Source: Rhodoferax sp. (GTDB lineage: Bacteria > Pseudomonadota > Gammaproteobacteria > Burkholderiales > Burkholderiaceae_C). From it: 64,000 nt of DNA. Positions within the stretch are counted from its first letter, which is position 1. Each line of letters starts with the position of its first letter. Shown one piece after another: positions 56,125 to 64,000 of the stretch. The stretch is from positions 49,892 to 113,891 of the forward strand of contig NZ_JAQURE010000005.1 of the NCBI RefSeq assembly GCF_028715765.1, in the 5' to 3' direction. The notes beneath the pieces were generated by a model that was given only the letters and a program-made list of their open reading frames with translations, made no database searches and was not told where the DNA came from. The position numbers and the translations under genes were made by a program.

Positions 56125-57067
56125 GAATCAAGTGTGGTGTAAGTGGGTTTTGAGAGGGTTGGGGCTGTGCTTGGTGCTGGCATTGGCGGGCTGCGCCTGG
56201 GTCAGTGAGCAGCAGCGGCAGCTCATTTACCGCCCCACCCGCTCGGTGTCACCCGACAGTGCCCCTCTGCCCACCGCATGGCAGCATTATCAACTGGCAC
56301 TGCCTGACACCCGACCGCCAGAACACGTTGCGCTCTGGTGGCGGCCGTCTGACAACGCCACCGCCCCCACGCTCTTGTACCTGCACGGCACCTTTCGCAA
56401 CCTGGACGGCAACCTGCGCAAAATCAACGCCCTGCACGCAGCAGGCTTCAATGTGCTGGCGGTGGACTACCGGGGCTGGGGGCAAAGCAGTGCCATCACG
56501 CCGTCCGAGCAAACCATCATGGCCGATGCGCGCCTGGCCTGGGCCGAGCTGGTGCGCCGCGAGCCGCGCCCCGAGAGGCGCGTCATTTACGGCCACTCCA
56601 TGGGCAGCGGCGTGGCGGTGGCACTGGCCAGCACGCTGGCTTACCCACAAGACTACGGTGGCCTGGTGCTGGAGTCTGCCTTCACCAGCTTTACCGATGT
56701 AGCGCGCAGTGCCGGTTTTTGGGCCAGCGTGTTGAACCTGTTCAACACCGAGCGCTTTGCCTCGATTGACAAAATCAGCCAAGTGCATGCCCCGCTGCTG
56801 ATGCTGCACGGCACCCAAGACCACACGATTCCTATCGCCTTGGGCGCCCAGCTGTTCGCCGCAGCCAATGCGCCCAAACGCTGGCTGGCCATCGAAAGCG
56901 CCAGCCACAGCGATCTGGATGTGATCGCGCCCCAGGCCTACCAGCAAGCACTGCACGACTTGATGAATTCAACTCAATGCGCTGTGGCGTTCAGGTCAGG
57001 CCGCTCAAAACCATCCAAGCCCACGCTTGAAAGTGCTGCTGCCAGCTGCGGCGCAGACACAAAATGA
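56123..57067 (+). CDS. Lipoprotein alpha/beta hydrolase (BEM46/YfhR-like)
   Basis: 314 residues. The lipobox is LVLALAGCAW with Cys near residue 24. Hydrolase motifs: TLLYLHGTFRNLDGN, the nucleophile elbow VIYGHSMGSGVAVALAS, the acid in MLHGTQDHTIPI, and the late His in IESASHSDLD. Fits serine hydrolases of the BEM46/YfhR group, substrate unknown. The start codon overlaps that of the divergent barrel gene, and the last 94 bases overlap the convergent HAD gene. Confidence 0.82.
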   Translation: MNQVWCKWVLRGLGLCLVLALAGCAWVSEQQRQLIYRPTRSVSPDSAPLPTAWQHYQLALPDTRPPEHVALWWRPSDNATAPTLLYLHGTFRNLDGNLRKINALHAAGFNVLAVDYRGWGQSSAITPSEQTIMADARLAWAELVRREPRPERRVIYGHSMGSGVAVALASTLAYPQDYGGLVLESAFTSFTDVARSAGFWASVLNLFNTERFASIDKISQVHAPLLMLHGTQDHTIPIALGAQLFAAANAPKRWLAIESASHSDLDVIAPQAYQQALHDLMNSTQCAVAFRSGRSKPSKPTLESAAASCGADTK

Positions 57068-57636
57068 ATGCCTTGCCAGCCCAAGGCTTGAGCCACCTGC
57101 ACATTGCCCAGCAAATCATCAATGAAAACGGTTTGCCCAGGCTCAAGCCCGTAACGCGCTTGCAAACGCTGGTAAATGACTGGCTCGGGCTTGATCAGCT
57201 TCACGTCACCCGAAAAAATACCCCCGTCAAACCACTGCAAAAACTCGAATTTGCGCTCCAGCGTGCGCGCATAGGGAACCGACATGTTGGATAAGAAATA
57301 CAGCCTGATCGCCCGTCCAGCAAGCTCAAGTTGCTTTAATTGTGATAGCACATCAAACACTCCGGTGGCTGGCTCCAGGTGCTCGCCAATGCCTTGCACC
57401 AAAGTGCTCAAGGCCGCATGATCAAGCCCCAAGCGTGCTGCAGCGCGGTCAATCACCGCGTCAATCGGCAGCGTGCCGCGGTCAAAACTGTGCCAGTCGG
57501 CGTGGCCAAACAGCGCCTTGGCCAAACCCTGCGCCTGCCCTGGCACACGCGTCTGATCAGGAAACGCTTGGGCCACCAGCTGCTGGGGTTGCCAGCCAAA
57601 CAGCACGCCACCAAAGTCAAACACCACATTCATCAT
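56974..57636 (-). CDS. HAD family hydrolase (subfamily IA)
   Basis: About 220 residues from MMNVVFDFGGVLFGW. Motif I is VVFDFGGVLF, in which the usual second Asp (DxD) is replaced, as in the YihX/DxG class; motif II is LYFLSNMS; motif III Lys is in DVKLIKPEPVIYQ; motif IV is TVFIDDLLGN. YihX-type enzymes release glucose from alpha-glucose 1-phosphate, which would fit its position next to pgi, but the substrate is inferred. Confidence 0.85.
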   Translation of the reverse strand: MMNVVFDFGGVLFGWQPQQLVAQAFPDQTRVPGQAQGLAKALFGHADWHSFDRGTLPIDAVIDRAAARLGLDHAALSTLVQGIGEHLEPATGVFDVLSQLKQLELAGRAIRLYFLSNMSVPYARTLERKFEFLQWFDGGIFSGDVKLIKPEPVIYQRLQARYGLEPGQTVFIDDLLGNVQVAQALGWQGIHFVSAPQLAAALSSVGLDGFERPDLNATAH

Positions 57637-57655
57637 GCTGGACTCGCGGACAGCG

Positions 57656-59257
57656 TCAATGTGACACCGCTGTACCCGTGCAGGGCGAGTCATTGCGCAG
57701 CCGCGTCAACAAGCCAGCGGTGGAGCCATCAAGTGCGCTGAAGTCGCCGCTGCCCAAGCGCACGTCAACCTCTTTGGCCAGCACCTTGCCCAGCTCCACG
57801 CCCCACTGGTCAAAACTGTTGATGCCCCACACCGAGCCACTGACAAACACCCGGTGCTCTTGCAAAGCAATCAGTGCACCCAGACTGGCCGGGCTCAAGT
57901 CGTCCAACAGCAGAAACGTGCTGGGGCGGTTGCCGGTAAAGTGCTTGTGACCACCTTGGTCAGCCTTGCCTTGCATCAACGCCTGCGCTTGCGCCACGGC
58001 ATTCGCCAGCAGCAGCGTGTGGTGTCCGGGCAAGCTGTGTTTGGGCGTTTTGACCGCCACAAACTCCACCGGCACCACATCTGTGCCCTGGTGCAGCATC
58101 TGAAAATAGGCGTGCTGGCCGTTGGTGCCGGGCTCGCCCCAAACCACCGGTGACGTGGCATATGGCAAGGCCTGCCCTTGGGCATCGACGCGCTTGCCGT
58201 TGCTCTCCATCTCCAGCTGCTGCAAATAGGCTGGGTAGCGCTTGAGCGCGGCGTGGTAGGGCGCCACGCTGCGGCTGGTGAAGCCATGAAAGTTGCGGTA
58301 CCACACGTCCAGCAGCCCCAGGCGAATTGGCAAGTTGCGTTCAAGTGGTGCTGTGCGAAAGTGCTCATCCATGGCGTGTGCACCGGCCAAAAATTCCCTG
58401 AAACCCTGCGCGCCAATGGCCATGGCCAGCGGCAGCCCAATGGCCGACCAGACCGAATAGCGCCCGCCCACCCAGTCCCAAAAGCCAAAGCACGTGCTGA
58501 TGCCAAAGGCGTTGGCCGCAGCCACATTGGTGGTGAGCGCAGCAAAGTGGCGGGCAATGTCAGTGCCGCCTTGTGCTTCAAACCAGGCCTTGGCACTGTG
58601 CGCGTTGGTCATGGTCTCGATGGTTGTGAAGGTTTTGCTGGCCACCAGAAACAGTGTGTGTTCAGGTTGAACCTTGCGCAGCACGGCCGCCAGTTCATGC
58701 CCGTCCACGTTCGATACAAAGTGAAAACGTTTACCCGGCAACACAAATTCATCCAGCGCCAACACCGCCATTTGCGGCCCCAGATCAGAGCCGCCAATGC
58801 CGATGTTGACCACGTCGGTGATGCCGTCATCGGCTCGCACCGCTTCTGCGTAGGCCAACATGGCATCCAGCGTGGCATGCACCGCCGACAGTTCTGATGC
58901 TACATTTTGTAGAGCTTGTCGTGCTTTATTCATAAGCGCCAGAGGCGGATTTCTTAACAACCAATGCATCACCTGACGGCCTTCGGTGGTGTTGATTTTG
59001 TCGCCCGCAAACATGGCGTCGCGGTGCGCTGCCAACCCGGTTTGCTGTGCCAGCGCCAGCAGCAAGGCTTCGGTGGCGGCATCGATGCGGTTTTTGGACA
59101 GATCAGCAAACACAAGCGGCGCACTTTGGCTGAACGTCTCAAACCGCTGGGGGTCCGTGGCAAAAGCGGTGCGCACATCAAACGCACGCCCAGTGGCGTC
59201 AAACGCGCTTTGCAAAGCGCCCCACGCAGGGGTCTGGTCACAACGGGTACGGCTCAT
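57656..59257 (-). CDS. pgi: Glucose-6-phosphate isomerase
   Basis: Interconverts glucose 6-phosphate and fructose 6-phosphate. Signatures: VNIGIGGSDLGPQMAVLAL, FHFVSNVDGHELAAVL, GRYSVWSAIGLPLAMAIG and GVELGKVLAKEV. About 533 residues with the start at 59257. Residues about 105-120 (NKARQALQNVASEL) are encoded by a dispersed repeat copy, in a surface region before the first domain's core. It follows tal by 37 bases. Confidence 0.95.
   Translation of the reverse strand: MSRTRCDQTPAWGALQSAFDATGRAFDVRTAFATDPQRFETFSQSAPLVFADLSKNRIDAATEALLLALAQQTGLAAHRDAMFAGDKINTTEGRQVMHWLLRNPPLALMNKARQALQNVASELSAVHATLDAMLAYAEAVRADDGITDVVNIGIGGSDLGPQMAVLALDEFVLPGKRFHFVSNVDGHELAAVLRKVQPEHTLFLVASKTFTTIETMTNAHSAKAWFEAQGGTDIARHFAALTTNVAAANAFGISTCFGFWDWVGGRYSVWSAIGLPLAMAIGAQGFREFLAGAHAMDEHFRTAPLERNLPIRLGLLDVWYRNFHGFTSRSVAPYHAALKRYPAYLQQLEMESNGKRVDAQGQALPYATSPVVWGEPGTNGQHAYFQMLHQGTDVVPVEFVAVKTPKHSLPGHHTLLLANAVAQAQALMQGKADQGGHKHFTGNRPSTFLLLDDLSPASLGALIALQEHRVFVSGSVWGINSFDQWGVELGKVLAKEVDVRLGSGDFSALDGSTAGLLTRLRNDSPCTGTAVSH
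58898..58946 (+). repeat. Dispersed palindromic repeat, copy inside pgi
   Basis: Forward copy: GCTACATTTTGTAGAGCTTG, then TCGTGCTTTATTCATAAGCG, then CCAGAGGC. The right arm is near consensus. In frame in pgi. Confidence 0.75.
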
Positions 59258-59294
59258 GGTGTCTCTCTTTGGGATGTGAATTGAAAACCTGCGC

Positions 59295-60242
59295 TCAGGC
59301 CGCCAGCAGCAACTGGTCGAGTTTTGCCGCATCGGTGCAAAACGCCCGGATGCCCTCGGCCAGCTTTTCGGTGGCCATGGCATCTTGGTTCAGCGCAAAG
59401 CGGAACGCCGCTTCGTCCAGCTGCAGCGGCTCCAGCGGCAAGGCACGTGCCGCCTGCGCGTCCAGGGCGCGCGTCAAAGGCATTTTGCTGGCCGCCAGTT
59501 GCGCCAGCAGCTCGGGGCTGATGGTGAGCAGGTCGCAACCGGCCAGCGCGGTGATCTGGCCCACGTTGCGAAAGCTCGCACCCATCACCTCCGTGGCGAT
59601 GCCAAACTTTTTGTAGTAGTTGAAGATTTGCGTGACCGACTGCACGCCGGGGTCTTGCGCGCCAGCGTGGTCGGCCTCCACCCACGCCGCGCCAACTGAT
59701 TTTTTAAACCAGTCGTAAATGCGCCCGACAAACGGCGAGATCAGCTGCACCTTGGCCTGGCCACACGCCACTGCCTGACAAAAAGAAAACAGCAGCGTCA
59801 GGTTGGTGTGAATGCCTTTGCGCTCCAACTCAGCCGCCGCAGCAATGCCCTCCCAAGTGGCTGCCACTTTGATCAACACGCGGTCAATGTGAATGCCCTC
59901 GGCCTGGTACAGCTCAATCAGCCGCTCAGCCCGGGTCACGCTGGCACTGGCATCAAAGCTCAAGCGGGCATCCACTTCAGTCGACACCCGCCCAGGAATG
60001 ATGGACAAAATCTCACAACCAAAGCGCACCAACAAGCGGTCGGTGAGCTCATCGAGGGCGCGGCCACGATACTGAGCCACAGTGTCATCCAGCAGCGAGC
60101 GGTACTCGGGCTTTTGCACCGCTTTCAAAATCAGCGACGGATTGGTGGTGGCATCGGTGGGCGTGAAAGCTTCTATTTGCCTGAAGTCACCGGTGTCAGC
60201 CACCACGGTGGTGAATTGTTTGAGGGCATCGAGTTGGTTCAT
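59295..60242 (-). CDS. tal: Transaldolase
   Basis: Pentose phosphate enzyme exchanging dihydroxyacetone units. Starts [20 protein letters not shown], with [20 protein letters not shown], the Schiff-base Lys in [20 protein letters not shown], and [20 protein letters not shown]. About 315 residues with the start at 60242; a longer frame upstream is not supported. Divergent from zwf across 175 bases that hold a candidate HexR operator. Confidence 0.96.
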   Translation of the reverse strand: MNQLDALKQFTTVVADTGDFRQIEAFTPTDATTNPSLILKAVQKPEYRSLLDDTVAQYRGRALDELTDRLLVRFGCEILSIIPGRVSTEVDARLSFDASASVTRAERLIELYQAEGIHIDRVLIKVAATWEGIAAAAELERKGIHTNLTLLFSFCQAVACGQAKVQLISPFVGRIYDWFKKSVGAAWVEADHAGAQDPGVQSVTQIFNYYKKFGIATEVMGASFRNVGQITALAGCDLLTISPELLAQLAASKMPLTRALDAQAARALPLEPLQLDEAAFRFALNQDAMATEKLAEGIRAFCTDAAKLDQLLLAA

Positions 60243-60365
60243 GTTGGCATTATGAAGTGCTGACATGGCATGAAATACGACATGGTTACAGCTCAGCTGC
60301 ATCGCCACGCCGGGAACACCCCGCTGTGAAGCATCCCCATCAGTTACCAACCTTTCACATATTGA

Positions 60366-60380
60366 TGAAACTAAGTTACA
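60366..60380. promoter_or_regulatory. Candidate HexR operator between tal and zwf
   Basis: TGAAACTAAGTTACA, a near-perfect palindrome (one mismatch), agreeing at 12 of 15 positions with the HexR-type pattern TGTAATTAAATTACA as I recall it. It lies 38 bases before the zwf start. hexR is encoded two genes on. Confidence 0.5.
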
Positions 60381-60417
60381 TTAACACCCTGTTTTTTCAA
60401 CTCAAACCCACTTCCTT

Positions 60418-61872
60418 ATGAGTTTTGACCTTGTTCTCTTTGGCGGCACCGGCGACCTGTCTTGGCGCAAACTGATGCCCGCGTTGTTTCAGGCTTTCAA
60501 ACACGGCACCCTGCCCGAGGGCGCGCGCATCATTGGCGTGGGGCGCGACGACCTCAGTGACGAGCGCTACCGCGCCATGATCCAGGCGCGCTTTGACCAG
60601 GTGGACTTGGCCAAACGCCCCAGCGCAGATGAGTTTGAGCGCTTCGCCAAGCTGCTTGAATTTGTCAGCATGGACTTGTCACGCCCCGAGCACTATGCCT
60701 ATTTGCGCGACAAACTGGCGCAGCGCCAGGCCGACACCGTGGTGATGTACCTGGCCACAGCGCCCACCCTGTTTGCCACCATTGCCGAGCAGCTGGGCGC
60801 TGCCGGGCTGAACACCGCGCACACCCGTGTGGTGCTGGAAAAACCACTTGGGCACGACCTGGCCAGCAACCGCAGCATCAACCACTGCGTCGGCCAAGTG
60901 TTCAGCGAGCGGCAGATTTACCGCATTGACCACTATTTGGGCAAACCTGCGGTGCAAAACCTGTTTGCCCTGCGCTTTGGCAACGCCTTGTTCGAGCCGC
61001 TGTGGCGGCGCGAGCACATTGCCAACATCCAGATCACCATTGCCGAAGAGCTGGGTGTGGAAAAGCGCGGCGCGTTTTACGAGACCACCGGCGCGCTGCG
61101 CGACATGGTGCAAAACCACGCGCTGCAACTGCTGTGCGCCATTGGCATGGAGCCGCCCATCAACTCGCATGCCGACGCCATTCGTGACGAAAAGCTCAAG
61201 GTGCTGCGCTCGCTCAAACCCTGGACCGCTGAAACACTGAAACAAGACGTGATTCGCGGGCAATACAGCGCGGGTGCCATTGGCGGCATGGCCGTGGCCG
61301 CTTACCGCGACGAGCTGGGCGTCAACCCGGCCAGCCAGACCGAGACCTTTGTCGCGCTGCGCACTGAAATCTCGAATTGGCGCTGGGCTGGCGTGCCATT
61401 TTTTATTCGCACTGGCAAGCGCCTGGCTGGGCGCGACGCGCGCATTGTGGTGAACTTTCGCCCCACACCGCACGCCATTTTCAACTCGCAAATTGGCATG
61501 GCCAACCGGCTGGTGATCAACCTGCAGCCCAAAGACGGGCTGGAGCTGCACCTGCTGGCACAAGGCCAGGACAACCGCAAAAACTCGCACACCCTGGCGC
61601 CGGTTCAGTTGGACCTGGACTTTGACAAACGCTTTGGCCACGAACGTGTGGGTGCTTACGAGCGGCTGTTGCTGGACGTGATTGAGGGTCGCCTGAACCT
61701 GTTTGTGCGCAGCGACGAGCAAGAGGAAGCCTGGCGCTGGGTCGAACCCATCCTGACCCATTGGCACGCCGACGCCCAGGGGCCGCGCCCCTACGCCTCT
61801 GGCACCTGGGGCCCCAGCGCCACCAGCGCCATGATTGCGCGCGATGGTTTTTGCTGGAGCGAAGAGTGCTGA
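60418..61872 (+). CDS. zwf: Glucose-6-phosphate 1-dehydrogenase
   Basis: Oxidises glucose 6-phosphate with NADP+ at the entry to the pentose phosphate and Entner-Doudoroff routes. N-terminal cofactor site VLFGGTGDLSWRKLMPALFQ; active site RIDHYLGKPAVQNLFALRFG. 484 residues. The sequence has GDLSW where most enzymes have GDLAR or GDLTR. Followed after 48 bases by hexR. Confidence 0.95.
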   Translation: MSFDLVLFGGTGDLSWRKLMPALFQAFKHGTLPEGARIIGVGRDDLSDERYRAMIQARFDQVDLAKRPSADEFERFAKLLEFVSMDLSRPEHYAYLRDKLAQRQADTVVMYLATAPTLFATIAEQLGAAGLNTAHTRVVLEKPLGHDLASNRSINHCVGQVFSERQIYRIDHYLGKPAVQNLFALRFGNALFEPLWRREHIANIQITIAEELGVEKRGAFYETTGALRDMVQNHALQLLCAIGMEPPINSHADAIRDEKLKVLRSLKPWTAETLKQDVIRGQYSAGAIGGMAVAAYRDELGVNPASQTETFVALRTEISNWRWAGVPFFIRTGKRLAGRDARIVVNFRPTPHAIFNSQIGMANRLVINLQPKDGLELHLLAQGQDNRKNSHTLAPVQLDLDFDKRFGHERVGAYERLLLDVIEGRLNLFVRSDEQEEAWRWVEPILTHWHADAQGPRPYASGTWGPSATSAMIARDGFCWSEEC

Positions 61873-61920
61873 ATGCCGTGAGCAGCCGCCCGATTTTTTA
61901 ACCTTTTTGAATGCCGCACC

Positions 61921-62769
61921 ATGCTTGACCGTATCAAAGCCTCTTTGCCCTCGTTGGCACCTGCCGAGCAGCGCGTGGCCAAACTGGTGCTCTCAGACCC
62001 GCGCAGTTTTGCCCTGATGCCGGTCAGCGAGCTGGCTGACCGCGCCCACGTGAGCAAGCCCACTGTGGTGCGCTTTTGCCGCAGCGTGGGCTATGACGGC
62101 TTGAGCGACTTCAAGCTCAAACTGGCCGGCAGCGTGAGCGAGGGCGTGCCGTTCATCCACCGCAGTGTGGATGTGGACGACAAAACCAGCGACATCATGG
62201 TCAAGGTCATCGACAACACCGTGGCCGCGTTTCTGAAATACCGCAATGATGCCTCTGCCACCGCCATAGAAAAAGCCGTAGACGCCCTCGTCAACGCCTA
62301 CAAAACCGGCCGCCGTATCGAGTTTTTTGGCGTTGGCAACTCAGGCGTGGTGGCGCAAGATGCGCAGCACAAGTTTTTCCGCCTGGGCATCAACGGCGTA
62401 GCCTACAGCGACGGCCACATGCAGGTGATGAGCGCATCGCTGTTGCAACCGGGCGACTGCGTGGTGGTGATCTCCAACTCAGGGCGCACCCGCGACCTGA
62501 TGGACTCCACCGACATTGCCCGCAAAAACGGCGCCACCACCATCGTCATCACCGCCAGTGGCTCGCCCTTGGCCAGCGCCGGGCACATCCATGTGGCAGC
62601 CGACCACCCGGAAGGCTTTGACCGCTACAGCCCAATGGTGTCGCGCCTGCTGCACCTGATGATCATCGACATCTTGGCCACCTGCGTGGCCCTGCGCATA
62701 GGCGGCGACAAACTGCAGCCGCTGCTGCGCGAGATGAAAAACAACCTGCGCAGCAAGCGTTACGCTTGA
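61921..62769 (+). CDS. hexR: HexR/RpiR family transcription regulator with SIS domain
   Basis: 282 residues. An N-terminal HTH (MPVSELADRAHVSKPTVVRF) and a C-terminal sugar-phosphate-binding SIS domain (EFFGVGNSGVVAQDAQHKFF and VVVISNSGRTRDLMDSTDIA). HexR represses glucose catabolism genes and is released by KDPG. Its placement directly after zwf supports this assignment over other RpiR proteins. Confidence 0.9.
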   Translation: MLDRIKASLPSLAPAEQRVAKLVLSDPRSFALMPVSELADRAHVSKPTVVRFCRSVGYDGLSDFKLKLAGSVSEGVPFIHRSVDVDDKTSDIMVKVIDNTVAAFLKYRNDASATAIEKAVDALVNAYKTGRRIEFFGVGNSGVVAQDAQHKFFRLGINGVAYSDGHMQVMSASLLQPGDCVVVISNSGRTRDLMDSTDIARKNGATTIVITASGSPLASAGHIHVAADHPEGFDRYSPMVSRLLHLMIIDILATCVALRIGGDKLQPLLREMKNNLRSKRYA

Positions 62770-62787
62770 TTTTTACATGCCTTTTAT

Positions 62788-62836
62788 GACTCTAGCCCAT
62801 ATAAATTAAGCGCAGACAGCTATTCAAAGAATAGCT
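62788..62836 (-). repeat. Dispersed palindromic repeat after hexR
   Basis: Reverse copy: GACTCTAGCCCATATAAATT, then AAGCGCAGACAGCTATTCAA, then AGAATAGC. Well conserved; it may also serve as a transcript end after hexR. Confidence 0.8.
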
Positions 62837-63062
62837 GTCAAATGATCCGCAGAGCAACATCGGCGGGGTCAAAAAGATGGCGTTCACCGCTGGCCATGCC
62901 GTCACAGTTGCTTGGCAACTTCAGCAACAGCTTGAGCATCCTACCCACCCTCTGCCACGCCACCTGACGTTGGCAAAATGCAAACTTGAGCGGCTATAGT
63001 GTGGGTTGATTTTTTGACCTACAAGCGGGAGCGAGATGCAATGAAAAACAAGGTGACACACC

Positions 63063-64000
63063 ATGGCTAAGGGCATGATTTTGGCCGCGGGGCAAGGCAC
63101 CCGGGTTCGGCCCCTCACCAAAGACCTGCCCAAACCGATGATCCCCATTTTGGGCAAGCCGGTGATGGAATACCTGATTGAGCACCTGGCGCATTACGGC
63201 GTCAATGAAATCATGGTTAACGTGGCCTACAACCACCACAAAATTGAGCAGTATTTTGGCGACGGCCACCGCTGGGGCGTTGAAATTGGCTATGCCTACG
63301 AGGGGGTGCGCGAACAAGGTGAGGTGGTGCCCAAGCCGTTTGGCTCTGCGGGTGGCATGCGCCGCATTCAAGATTTCAGTGGCTTTTTTGATGAGACCAC
63401 GCTGGTCATTTGTGGCGACGCCATCATTGACCTGGACATTGGCGCAGCCTTGCACGAACACAAAACCGACGGCGCCATGGCCAGTGTGGTGACGCTGGAT
63501 GTGCCGCTGAGTGAGGTCTCCAACTACGGCATTGTGGTGGCCGGTGAAGACGGGCAAGTGCAGTCGTTTCAAGAAAAGCCGCAACCCTCTGAGGCCAAAT
63601 CCACCCTGGCCAGCACCGGCATTTACATTTTCGAGCCCGCCGCGCTGGACTTGATTCCGCACAACACGGTGTACGACATTGGTGCGCAGTTGTTTCCGCA
63701 ACTGGTGGCGCAAAAAATGCCGTTTTTTGCCCAAAAACGCTTTTTCAACTGGATCGACATTGGCCGCGTGAGCGACTACTGGTCGGTGTTGCAACGTGTG
63801 TTGCGCGGTGAAGTGGCACAAATGAACATGCCTGGGCGCGAGGTCAAACCCGGCATTTGGGTTGGGCTTAACACCCAAATTCCTTGGGGTCAGGTGCAGA
63901 TTGAAGGCCCGGTCTACATTGGTTCGAGCGTGCGCATTGAGCCTGGCGCCAGCATCATTGGCCCGTGCTGGATCGGCCACGGCAGCCACATCCGTACTGG
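63063..64000 (+). CDS. Sugar-1-phosphate nucleotidyltransferase, partial
   Basis: The first 312 residues of a gene that runs past the window. Nucleotidyltransferase signature KGMILAAGQGTRVRPLTKDL, PKPMIPILGKPVMEYLIEHL, metal/sugar contacts VICGDAIIDLD and FNWIDIGRVSDYWSVL, followed by the start of a left-handed beta-helix (VYIGSSVRIEPGASIIGPCW). Most like mannose-1-phosphate guanylyltransferase or glucose-1-phosphate thymidylyltransferase of the long class; the sugar and nucleotide are not certain. Confidence 0.85.
   Translation, partial: MAKGMILAAGQGTRVRPLTKDLPKPMIPILGKPVMEYLIEHLAHYGVNEIMVNVAYNHHKIEQYFGDGHRWGVEIGYAYEGVREQGEVVPKPFGSAGGMRRIQDFSGFFDETTLVICGDAIIDLDIGAALHEHKTDGAMASVVTLDVPLSEVSNYGIVVAGEDGQVQSFQEKPQPSEAKSTLASTGIYIFEPAALDLIPHNTVYDIGAQLFPQLVAQKMPFFAQKRFFNWIDIGRVSDYWSVLQRVLRGEVAQMNMPGREVKPGIWVGLNTQIPWGQVQIEGPVYIGSSVRIEPGASIIGPCWIGHGSHIRT

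Overview
The window reads as the chromosome of a betaproteobacterium, most probably a member of the Comamonadaceae (Rhodoferax/Polaromonas/Acidovorax-like). This is inferred from GC-rich coding DNA, the order rnc-era-recO-pdxJ-acpS-nagZ and rpoE-rseA-rseB-mucD-lepA-lepB, the cysI-DUF934-cysH-cysD-cysN sulfate block, and a short dispersed repeat that I recall from this family but cannot cite. No rRNA or tRNA gene and no CRISPR array was seen.

Layout. 1-6913 (minus): yebC-purD-hemF, an AlgJ/AlgI-like polysaccharide O-acetylation pair, then nadD-rsfS, nearly all joined by 1-4 base overlaps. 6972-12625 (mostly plus): HerA-like ATPase, MOSC protein, lipase-like hydrolase, split chromate transporter, periplasmic anion-binding protein. 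12650-16246: a 1198-residue hybrid histidine kinase. 16198-23400: rhodanese, TauE-type permease and the assimilatory sulfate operon, with a palindrome-filled gap between cysD and cysN. 23512-25918: ferredoxin, ferredoxin-NADP reductase and three small genes. 25933-32537 (minus): lepB-side housekeeping genes through nagZ, interrupted between era and recO by decayed toxin-antitoxin loci. 32556-46443 (minus): lepB, lepA, the sigma-E envelope stress operon, the fatty acid synthesis cluster, rpmF and yceD. 46473-53168: a 6.7 kb Mu/BcepMu-type transposable element. 53226-55389: groES-groEL behind a perfect CIRCE operator. 55621-64000: outer membrane protein, lipoprotein hydrolase, HAD phosphatase, pgi-tal divergent from zwf-hexR, and a sugar-1-phosphate nucleotidyltransferase cut by the window end.

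Two things stand out. First, a roughly 40-50 bp palindromic repeat occurs at least 16 times. About half the copies lie in frame inside conserved genes (nadD, chrA, cysI, DUF934, cysN, era, rseA, pgi), and two supply stop codons (acpS, fabH). Second, the Mu-like element has no virion genes, its transposase has lost two of the three catalytic residues by what looks like an in-frame deletion, and it sits 29 bp upstream of yceD, between that gene and the groES promoter. Candidate TG...CA ends and a 5-bp target duplication (ATCAC) are visible. Long imperfect palindromes of about 100-130 bp, two of them clearly related, form a further class of unexplained structure.
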